Part shown: positions 26,764 to 33,549 of the stretch, piece after piece | How positions within the stretch are numbered: position 1 is the first letter of the stretch | How the letters are laid out: every line of letters starts with the position of its first letter | Assembly: GCA_016194325.1 (NCBI GenBank) | Contig: JACQBS010000163.1 | Coordinates: 1-33,549, forward strand | Origin: Nitrospinota bacterium | Lineage (GTDB): Bacteria > Nitrospinota > Nitrospinia > UBA9942 | DNA length: 33,549 bases | Direction of reading: 5' to 3' | The notes under the pieces: model-generated | The model's input: the letters and a program-made list of their open reading frames with translations, nothing else | What the model was told of the DNA's origin: nothing | The model's database searches: none | Position numbers and translations under genes: made by a program

Positions 26764-29322
26764 TTAATTTTTTCGCCATTCTACCCCTGTTTTTTCCATT
26801 AATAATACCGAAGTTCCTATATTCGGTGAAAGTAAATTTTGTAATACCTCAATCGGCTGGAGAAGCGTGCCATTAAGGACATTGAATACCATCTCAATCT
26901 TTAACAACTCTCTTTCATGCCCAATTATCTTAATTGATTCTATCAACGGCTTGATATCTATCTTTTTTACCCCATCCTTTCTAATCCTATCAATTATTAC
27001 CCTGTCTTGTAAAAAGAAATCTTTAAATCTCTCCTCAGCAGATTGTTGACTGTAGAGTGCAGACTGCAGACTAATTAAGAATTTAACCCTGTTGGTTATA
27101 TCAGAGATAGACCTTGTTCCATGCGGAATAAATTCCGCTGATATTGCCTTTAACCCTGATGGAAGTTCAGTGTTGAGCTTATTTATTATTTCATCTATTT
27201 TTAAATTACCATTAAGCTCAGCATCAAAATACTCCCAACTGCTTTCTATCCCTACAGGAAGCGCAAATCCGAAGGCTATCTTTGGATGGGGGTGGTATCC
27301 TTCTGAATATTGAAGATGTATCCCTGCCCTCCTGAATGCCCTGCTGAATGTCCTTCCCACCTCAAGGTGGGATAAAAATTTCATATCACCATTTTTCTCA
27401 TACCGTATTCTGACACGACTCTGAACAGGGGAACGGGCTGGAGTTGCAATATGCAAGTTACAAGTTGCAAGTCTTGCATCCTGCATCTTGTATCTTGCAT
27501 CTTGTATCTTGCATCTTGAGGGGTCAAGTCCGCAGCCGATACATCCTTCATAGCGGCAGTCAGAAGACAGCATATCTTTAACCGATGCCTCAAATTCTTT
27601 ATATAAAAATTTCTTACTTACCCCAGTCTTGATATGCCCCCACGGCAGGGTTTCATCTTTATTAATATTTCTATTGGCATAAAATTCGGGGTTAATCCCG
27701 CATCTGTTAAATGCAGCCATCCACTTATTAAAATCAAACCTCTCAGTCCAACCGTCAAATTTACATCCAATTTCATGAGCAGCTTCCAGCACTTTACCCA
27801 GCCTTCTGTCACCCCTTGCAAATACCCCTTCAAGAAAACTTATCTCCACCTTATGCCATTTCATATTAATTTTTCTATTGGTTTTAAACTTTTTATGCAG
27901 ATAGCCAAGTTTTCTCTTTAAACTATCCATCCCTTCCTGCCCGACCCACTGAAATGGTGTATGTGCCTTCGGAACTAAGGATGATATGCCCACATTTATA
28001 TTCTTTATCCTCTTCTCCCTCTTTAAAATCTGGTTGCAGATATTGTATATCCCCTCAATATCATCATCTGTTTCGTAGGGGAGCCCTATCATAAAATACA
28101 GCTTAAGGGAATCCCACCCTGATGAGGCAATTGAATTTACTGCTGAAAATATATCCTCCTCTTTAATCTTTTTATTTATTATATCCCTCATCCGCTGTGT
28201 TCCTGCCTCTATTGCAATAGTAAAGCCTGTTTTTCTCACCCTGCCGATCTCTTTTAATAGCTCCTGATTGAGTGTGTCGGGACGGAGAGAAGGTAAGGAG
28301 ATAGATATCTTATCCTTTTCAAATTTATTCATAATCGCCTTTGCAAGAGGTGTAATATTGCAATAGTCTCCAGAACTCAGACTGCCAAGGGAGATTTCTT
28401 CATATCCTGTATTTTTAAGAGTTTCCTGTAACAGCTCTTCAACTTTTTGAGGCGTTCTTTCCCTCAATGGACGGTAAATAATGCCTGCCTGACAGAACCT
28501 GCACCCATGCGTGCAACCCCTGTCTATCTCTACAGATACCCTGTCATGTATGAGTGATGTATATGGGACAATCTGAGATGTAGGATATGGAGAAGAATTC
28601 AGGTCATAGATTGTCCTCTTTTTTACTGAGTTATACCCCTCCTTTAAGCTGACTATCTTCTCAATAGTATTATCATCCTTATATGACACAGAGAAAAGTG
28701 ACGGGACATAGATTCCTTCAATATCTGATAAATTTTTGAGAATCTCTTTTCTGCTGTCATTGCGAGGCGAAGCCGAAGCAATCCCTTTTAATTTTTGGTA
28801 TTTATCAATAAGCTCTGAGACAATCTCTTCCCCATCCCCTATGACAAAGAGGTCAAAGAAATCTGATAACGGCTCGGGGTTAAACACACAGGGTCCTCCA
28901 CCAATAACCAAAGGCGTATTATCTCCCCTATCTGCCTGTCTTAAAGGTATCCCCCCCAATTTTAAAATATTTAATATGTTCGTATAGCTGAGCTCGTATT
29001 GAAGTGTGAATCCCAGCATATCAAACTGATTTAAAGGGATAGAGGACTCAAGACTTGCAAGCGGGAGATTATTCTTGAGCAAGAGTTCTTCATAATCAGT
29101 ATCAGGTGCGAATACCCTCTCTGCTGCTGCATCATCTCTTAAATTGATAATATGGTAGAGTATTTTTAATCCAAGGTGTGACATCCCCATTTCATAAAGG
29201 TCGGGGAAGATAAGGGCAATCTTTGTTTTTACCTTTGACAAATCTTTATGAACGGAGTTTACCTCTTTCCCAATATATCGGGATGGTTTTTGAACCAGCT
29301 CAATCAAATCTTTGTAGTTCAT
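26764..29322 (-). CDS. TIGR03960-type radical SAM protein fused to DUF2344
   Basis: An 852-aa protein. An N-terminal B12-binding-like region (about 30-170, ALIFPDLYEMGMSHLGLKIL) precedes a radical SAM domain with GCTHGCRFC (Cys270, Cys274, Cys277) and ISLGSLSSGDY. A cysteine cluster, CRYEGCIGCGLD, lies near 585-597. The C-terminal third (about 635-852, RVRIRYEKNGDMKFLSHLE, HPHPKIAFGFALP) is DUF2344, often a separate gene elsewhere. The reaction is unknown; its position beside RNase G suggests RNA modification or ribosome-related work. Three repeat-derived insertions are visible near 179-189 (GIASASPRNDS), 599-625 (IQDARYKMQDAR) and 749-759 (LYSQQSAE). Confidence 0.9.
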   Translation of the reverse strand: MNYKDLIELVQKPSRYIGKEVNSVHKDLSKVKTKIALIFPDLYEMGMSHLGLKILYHIINLRDDAAAERVFAPDTDYEELLLKNNLPLASLESSIPLNQFDMLGFTLQYELSYTNILNILKLGGIPLRQADRGDNTPLVIGGGPCVFNPEPLSDFFDLFVIGDGEEIVSELIDKYQKLKGIASASPRNDSRKEILKNLSDIEGIYVPSLFSVSYKDDNTIEKIVSLKEGYNSVKKRTIYDLNSSPYPTSQIVPYTSLIHDRVSVEIDRGCTHGCRFCQAGIIYRPLRERTPQKVEELLQETLKNTGYEEISLGSLSSGDYCNITPLAKAIMNKFEKDKISISLPSLRPDTLNQELLKEIGRVRKTGFTIAIEAGTQRMRDIINKKIKEEDIFSAVNSIASSGWDSLKLYFMIGLPYETDDDIEGIYNICNQILKREKRIKNINVGISSLVPKAHTPFQWVGQEGMDSLKRKLGYLHKKFKTNRKINMKWHKVEISFLEGVFARGDRRLGKVLEAAHEIGCKFDGWTERFDFNKWMAAFNRCGINPEFYANRNINKDETLPWGHIKTGVSKKFLYKEFEASVKDMLSSDCRYEGCIGCGLDPSRCKIQDARYKMQDARLATCNLHIATPARSPVQSRVRIRYEKNGDMKFLSHLEVGRTFSRAFRRAGIHLQYSEGYHPHPKIAFGFALPVGIESSWEYFDAELNGNLKIDEIINKLNTELPSGLKAISAEFIPHGTRSISDITNRVKFLISLQSALYSQQSAEERFKDFFLQDRVIIDRIRKDGVKKIDIKPLIESIKIIGHERELLKIEMVFNVLNGTLLQPIEVLQNLLSPNIGTSVLLMEKTGVEWRKN
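27047..27072. repeat. CTGCAGA-type 7-bp repeat inside the radical SAM gene
   Basis: CTGTAGA, GTGCAGA and CTGCAGA occur in tandem. They encode SLQSALYSQQ-like residues within the DUF2344 domain. Confidence 0.75.
27448..27525. repeat. GCAAGTT and GCATCTT 7-bp arrays inside the radical SAM gene
   Basis: Units such as ACAAGTT/GCAAGTC are followed by GCATCTT/GTATCTT repeated several times. They encode the IQDARYKMQDARLATCNL linker between the radical SAM and DUF2344 parts. Confidence 0.88.
28755..28785. repeat. TGTCATTGCGAGGCGAAGCCGAAGCAATCC repeat inside the radical SAM gene
   Basis: A single half-palindrome of the repeat family at 22188 and 24955. It encodes GIASASPRNDS on the coding strand. 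Confidence 0.85.
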
Positions 29323-29390
29323 AGGAGTGATATGCTATAACTTATTGAAAATTATATCAGGTGGTGTTAATATGAGTCAAACTCTTTGGC

Positions 29391-29396
29391 TATAAT
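29391..29396 (+). promoter_or_regulatory. -10 element of the sensor kinase gene
   Basis: A perfect TATAAT preceded by TTGGC, 20 bases before the ATG. A matching -35 is poor. Confidence 0.35.
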
Positions 29397-29416
29397 CTTT
29401 TAGAAGTCTCCCTTTT

Positions 29417-31141
29417 ATGACAGATAAAAACCATATATCTCAAAAGATTTTAATTGTAGATGATGAGAAAGATATTCTTGACCTCCTGTCCAAAGTTTTC
29501 AAGAAAAATGGTTATGAGATTGATACAGCAAGAGACGGCATAGAGGCTTTAGAGAAGGCTAAGAGTTTTAAGCCCGCCCTGATACTTACAGATATAAAGC
29601 TGCCCAATATGGATGGCATTGAGCTTCTGAAGAAATTCAAGGCAATGGATTCCCCGCCTGAGATAATCCTTATGACAGGCTATCATGACCTCTATGACAG
29701 TACTGTGGATGCCCTTAAAATAGGCGTATTCCAATACATAAAAAAACCATTTACAGACTCTGATTTTATCCTCAGGATTGTAAAAAATGCATCTGAAAAG
29801 GTTAATCTCAAGATGGAGGTGGAGAGGGAGAAGCATCTGATATTGAACCAGAAGGAAATGCTGGAGAGATTGAGTTTCGAGATAGAATCGGCAAACCAGA
29901 TTGCAGCAATACTCGCCTCATGGGAGTATTCTCTGGATGAAAAAATTGATAAAACCCTTCTCATTATTCTTAGCCAGATAGGTGCTAATAAAGGCTCGGT
30001 TATGCTATTAGATGAGACGGAGGAGCATCTCATAGTCAGGGCATCTACAAATAAAAATATATTGGGGGTTAAAAGTAAAATCACTGATAGCGGGATTGCC
30101 AACTGGGTTGCAAGAGAGGGGAAGCCGGTGTTTATTGAGGATATTAATGATGATGCGAGGTTTAAAAAGAAAAATGGGGAGTATAAATACAATGCAATCT
30201 TAAGCCTCCCTCTTACAATTAAGGGTAATGTTATAGGTGTTCTAAATGTAACCGATAAGGCAGGCGGGGCGCCATTTGAAGAAGAGGATCAGGATATCCT
30301 CCAGCGATTTGTAGACAGGATTGTAATCTTAATAGAAAATGCACAGCTCAATGAGAATTTAGAGAGAAAAGTTGAGGAGAGGACTCGTGAATTGGAAGAG
30401 ACGCACAAAAAACTCCTTCATGCTGAAAGGCTGTCGGCTATAGGAAAACTGGCTGCAAATGTCGCCCATGAAATAAATAATCCCGTAACCGCTATCAATC
30501 TATCAGCTGGCATGATTGACAAGATTATGAATGATTTGAAGGCAACCCTGTCTAACGATGAGGCATTAGGAGTAAAGGCACAAAAGATTACAGAGGGTAT
30601 CGAAATTATAAAAAGGAACACAGAAAAAATCTCCTACATTGTAAAGAATACACTCCAATATGCAAGAAAGCCAAAAGACGAGAAAGGGGAGGTAGATATA
30701 AATCAATTATTGGATAAATTTGTTGAGTTTGCTGAAAAGCAGGGGACACTATCAAGGATAAATATAATAAAGAAATTTTCACCAATAAATAAAAAAATAT
30801 CAGCAATATCAGACCAATTGGAGCAGGTATTTTTCAACCTCATTACAAATGCAAGGGATGCAATGCCAAATGGCGGCACCATTACAATTTCTACCTGTAT
30901 TAAAGATAAATCTGCAGAGATAACCTTCTCCGATGCCGGCCATGGGATACCCGAAGATAAAATAAGCAGTATCTTTGACCCCTTCTTTACTACAAAAGAG
31001 ATAGGCAAGGGGACAGGTTTAGGCTTGTCTATATGTAAAGAGATAATTGAAGGGCATGGCGGCAATATAAGTGTAAAGAGCCAAATTGATAAGGGGACAG
31101 AGTTTATCATAAGACTGCCTGTAGTAAGCCCCATTAGATAA
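29417..31141 (+). CDS. Receiver-GAF-histidine kinase hybrid
   Basis: Cytoplasmic signalling protein of 574 aa with no membrane segment. An N-terminal receiver domain (about 8-125) has IVDDEKD, phospho-acceptor Asp59 (LTDIKLPNMDG) and Lys109/110 (YIKKPF). A GAF domain (about 165-310) follows, then a coiled coil, and a HisKA domain with His351 (VAHEINNPV). The C-terminal HATPase_c has the N box FFNLITNARDAMPNGG, DAGHGIPED, and GKGTGLGLSICKEII. Having the receiver first means the kinase is probably an output of an upstream kinase rather than a phosphorelay end. The GAF resembles those of the cyclase at 17446. No partner regulator is in the window. Confidence 0.93.
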   Translation: MTDKNHISQKILIVDDEKDILDLLSKVFKKNGYEIDTARDGIEALEKAKSFKPALILTDIKLPNMDGIELLKKFKAMDSPPEIILMTGYHDLYDSTVDALKIGVFQYIKKPFTDSDFILRIVKNASEKVNLKMEVEREKHLILNQKEMLERLSFEIESANQIAAILASWEYSLDEKIDKTLLIILSQIGANKGSVMLLDETEEHLIVRASTNKNILGVKSKITDSGIANWVAREGKPVFIEDINDDARFKKKNGEYKYNAILSLPLTIKGNVIGVLNVTDKAGGAPFEEEDQDILQRFVDRIVILIENAQLNENLERKVEERTRELEETHKKLLHAERLSAIGKLAANVAHEINNPVTAINLSAGMIDKIMNDLKATLSNDEALGVKAQKITEGIEIIKRNTEKISYIVKNTLQYARKPKDEKGEVDINQLLDKFVEFAEKQGTLSRINIIKKFSPINKKISAISDQLEQVFFNLITNARDAMPNGGTITISTCIKDKSAEITFSDAGHGIPEDKISSIFDPFFTTKEIGKGTGLGLSICKEIIEGHGGNISVKSQIDKGTEFIIRLPVVSPIR

Positions 31142-31191
31142 TAGATATTCAATGGAATTATCCCCATTCAATAATAAATATCTAACGGGGT
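31131..31191. terminator. Long dyad after the kinase gene
   Basis: CCCCATTAGATA...ATTCAATGG (left) and CCATTCAAT...TATCTAACGGGG (right) form an imperfect stem of about 27 bp around AATTATC. It overlaps the kinase stop codon and ends 4 bp before the first possible start (TTG) of the next gene. It could terminate transcription or control the downstream start. Confidence 0.55.
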
Positions 31192-31194
31192 AAA

Positions 31195-31271
31195 TTGAGA
31201 GTTATGAATCGTGAGTTAAGAGTTAGATTCCTTCAGATTTTTTTTTGTTTCAGCCTTCAGCCTTCAGCCTT
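31195..31271. repeat. 7-bp repeats at the start of the peptidase gene
   Basis: GAGTTAT, GAATCGT, GAGTTAA, GAGTTAG (31199-31226) contain the likely ATG. CAGCCTT repeated three times (31251-31271) encodes SLQPSAF of the signal peptide. Confidence 0.8.
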
Positions 31272-33318
31272 CTGTTTTGCTTATTCTATCAATACCCATG
31301 AAATAGATGTAACTATAGAACCATCAAGTCATAATCTGACTGCAATAGACAAATTTACAGTAAAAGCCACTCCTTCAAAAATGAAATTACTATTAAATGA
31401 AAATACAAGGCTTGAGGAATTAAAGCTCAACGGGAATATAACGAAATTTGAAGGAAGGACGAAAGAGAATCCGCTTTATAAGAAGGTCTATGAGGTTGAT
31501 ATTAAAATCCCTGAAGATATAAAAAAGAGTGGGGGCATTACATTAGAAATAAAATATGCCATTACCTTTGATAAAAAACCTGAGAAGCCAAAATTCTCAA
31601 GGGAATTTATATCTGATGAGGCAATTGGATACATAGGTGAAGAGGGGACATTTCTATCACCTTCTGCCCTCTGGTATCCTGTAATGGAAGGGGGCAAAGA
31701 CTTCGCTTATAAAATAAATATCACATCCGGGAAGGGTTATGAATATATCACAGCAGGTGACAGAATCGGGAGAGAAGAAAAGGGAGATAAAGTTATAAGC
31801 ACCTTTCAATTCTTAAACCCTTCAGAGGAGATATTCCTTGTAGGGGGGAAGTATAAAATCTCCGAAGGGAGATACAATGCTCTAAAGATTTATACCTACT
31901 TTTCCCCTGAAGACGAAGATTTATCAGATGGATATATTGAATCTGTAAAAAATTATCTAAAACTCTATGAAGGGCTTCTCGGCAGATACCCATTTGGACA
32001 ATTCAGTGTAGTATCAAATTTTCTCCCAACAGGCTACGGCTTCCCGACCTTTACACTTCTTGGTCAGGAGATACTCCGCCTCCCCTTTATAAAGGATACA
32101 TCACTGGGGCATGAGGTTCTTCATAACTGGTTGGGGAACTCTGTCCATGTAGATTATGAATCAGGAAACTGGTGTGAAGGGCTTACGACTTATCTTGCAG
32201 ACCACTATTATAAAGAATTAAAGGGGGAGGGTATAAATTACAGAAAAGAAATGCTGAGGGGTTACAGTAGCTATGTAAATGAGGGGAATGATTTTTCACT
32301 CAGTGACTTCAAGAGCCGCACAGAGTCATTCACAAGGGCTATTGGATACAATAAGGCTGCATTTGTATTTCACATGCTAAGGATAGAGTTGGGGGATGAA
32401 AAATTCTTTACTGCTTTAAGAGAGCTTGTAAAAAGACAGTCCTTTAAAATTACATCTTGGAAAGACCTGCAAAGGGTCTTTGAAAAGATTAATGGAGAAT
32501 CACTTGACTGGTTCTTCAAACAGTGGATAGAAGTTCCAGGCGCCCCATTTTTAAGAGTAAAAAATACCGCTTATAAAAAAGAGGGTGATGGTTATGTTAC
32601 ATCATTTACATTAACTCAGGATGAGAAGTCTTATATGTTAAATATTCCAGTGGAGATAAAGACAGAAAGGGAAAAGATAAGAAAGGTTGTAAAGATAAAA
32701 AATAAAGAGGAATTCATAAATATAAAAACGAATGATAGACCATTAGCATTAACTATAGACTCCGATGCAGACATATTCAGGCATCTCCATAGAGAGGAGC
32801 TCCCACCAACAATAAGCAGGGTAATAGGAGATAAAAATAAAATAATTGTTATGCCTACAGGCGGGGATAAAGAACTCATTGATACCTATAAAGATATTTC
32901 AGGTGTATTTTCAGAAGGGAAGCCCCTTATTAAAAATGATGTAGATTTGACAATGGAAGATATTAAAGATAATGCCTTATTTATATTTGGGGGTTTAAAT
33001 GAGGATAAAGTATTAGAAAGACTTATTGATAAATTGCCAGATGGAACATTAATAGAAAAGAACAAGGTTACTATTAACAACAAAAGTTATCAGGGGGAAG
33101 GATATTTCACTGTTCTGGCCATCTCAAATAAACTCAATCCTGAAAAGGCTATAATGATAATCATAGGCTTTGACCCGAACAGCATAAGGGCAACAGGTGG
33201 AAAACTCATTCACTATGGCAAATACAGCTACCTTGCTTTCAAGGATGGGAAAAATATTGATAAGGGAATATGGGATACAAAGGAGAGTCCTTTGATTGTG
33301 AATTTGGGAAAAGACTAA
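31204..33318 (+). CDS. Exported M1-like zinc metallopeptidase
   Basis: Predicted secreted or periplasmic peptidase of about 704 aa. The N terminus MNRELRVRFLQIFFCFSLQ with AFCFAYS looks like a signal peptide. The zinc site GHEVLHNWLGN (HExxH near 303-307) is followed by NWCEGLTTYLADH, whose Glu (about 325) is the likely third ligand, one residue closer than the usual spacing. The M1 substrate motif GxMEN is not seen; the matching place reads PTGYGFPTF, so aminopeptidase activity is uncertain. The C-terminal 200 residues have no family I recognise. The ATG at 31204 is chosen; a TTG at 31195 is possible. Neither has a strong Shine-Dalgarno. Confidence 0.82.
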   Translation: MNRELRVRFLQIFFCFSLQPSAFCFAYSINTHEIDVTIEPSSHNLTAIDKFTVKATPSKMKLLLNENTRLEELKLNGNITKFEGRTKENPLYKKVYEVDIKIPEDIKKSGGITLEIKYAITFDKKPEKPKFSREFISDEAIGYIGEEGTFLSPSALWYPVMEGGKDFAYKINITSGKGYEYITAGDRIGREEKGDKVISTFQFLNPSEEIFLVGGKYKISEGRYNALKIYTYFSPEDEDLSDGYIESVKNYLKLYEGLLGRYPFGQFSVVSNFLPTGYGFPTFTLLGQEILRLPFIKDTSLGHEVLHNWLGNSVHVDYESGNWCEGLTTYLADHYYKELKGEGINYRKEMLRGYSSYVNEGNDFSLSDFKSRTESFTRAIGYNKAAFVFHMLRIELGDEKFFTALRELVKRQSFKITSWKDLQRVFEKINGESLDWFFKQWIEVPGAPFLRVKNTAYKKEGDGYVTSFTLTQDEKSYMLNIPVEIKTEREKIRKVVKIKNKEEFINIKTNDRPLALTIDSDADIFRHLHREELPPTISRVIGDKNKIIVMPTGGDKELIDTYKDISGVFSEGKPLIKNDVDLTMEDIKDNALFIFGGLNEDKVLERLIDKLPDGTLIEKNKVTINNKSYQGEGYFTVLAISNKLNPEKAIMIIIGFDPNSIRATGGKLIHYGKYSYLAFKDGKNIDKGIWDTKESPLIVNLGKD

Positions 33319-33509
33319 AGTGTCGTAGCGAGCCAAAGGTGAATCTTCGGATATTTTTGTATTATACAGGCGTAGCAGGGAGATGAAAAAGTATGTTATT
33401 ATTAGGTGGGCGTTGAACCTGTAGAAAAAGTCTTCAAATCCTTATAAAAACGCCATATAATTACATAGAACAAAGCATTTGACCGCTTAGTAAAGAGAGA
33501 GGAGACATA

Positions 33510-33549
33510 ATGGCGAGATATAAGGAATATGACTATTCGGAGGGGAAAT
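33510..33549 (+). mobile_element. Start of an IS1182-type transposase (cut by window edge)
   Basis: The ATG at 33510, with AGGAG five bases upstream, reads MARYKEYDYSEGK before the window ends. This opening is characteristic of IS1182-family transposases as I remember them. The roughly 190-bp interval before it presumably contains the left end of the element, but no terminal repeat can be confirmed without the right end. Confidence 0.6.

Overview
The window looks like chromosomal sequence from an uncultivated, AT-rich, probably anaerobic or facultative bacterium. The closest fit I can suggest is the Nitrospirota (Thermodesulfovibrionia-like) or a similar deep lineage. That rests on gene flavour (DUF1858 and FmdE-like proteins, a TIGR03960-type radical SAM protein beside RNase G) and on many 7-bp tandem repeats and palindromic intergenic repeats of a kind I associate with such genomes. 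It is an inference, not a phylogenetic result.

Layout. 1-3472 (minus strand): the start of an HTH regulator with a candidate self-operator, then glmS and a GlmU-like nucleotidylyltransferase, both for UDP-GlcNAc precursors. 3562-6037 (plus): an FNR/CRP-type box followed by a CopD-like membrane protein, a fusion of an oxidase-subunit-I-like membrane domain with two DUF1858 domains, and an FmdE-like protein. 6145-8830: a beta-class DNA methyltransferase, an HNH endonuclease, a small protein, and a second, shorter HNH protein on the opposite strand. 9020-9505: a CoA-binding protein.

9707-12508 is an imported island on the minus strand. It holds a complete restriction-modification pair that I recognise as RsrI/EcoRI-like (predicted target GAATTC) and an NTF2-like gene. 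Both are bounded by sequences resembling integron attC sites. Two 128-bp GC-rich palindromic elements, nearly identical, flank the NTF2-like gene, and one of them appears to split an attC site. No integrase is visible.

12509-13061 is gene-poor and holds a strong hairpin, a composite palindrome and the smc promoter. 13062-19185: SMC, a lipoprotein, and a GAF-GAF-adenylate cyclase. 19347-19621: two tiny single-pass membrane protein genes with strong ribosome binding sites. 19723-29322 (minus): a Ppx/GppA phosphatase, a UvrD-type helicase-nuclease, a SprT-like protease, a small unknown, a SixA-like phosphatase, RNase G/E and a radical SAM protein. 29417-33318 (plus): a receiver-GAF-histidine kinase and an M1-like secreted peptidase. 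The window ends at the first codons of an IS1182-type transposase.

The most distinctive property is the repeat load. Arrays of 7-bp units and palindromic repeats sit between genes and also inside the reading frames of conserved genes (the helicase, GppA, the radical SAM protein, the peptidase signal region) without breaking the frame. The second highlight is the EcoRI-type system in an integron-cassette context.
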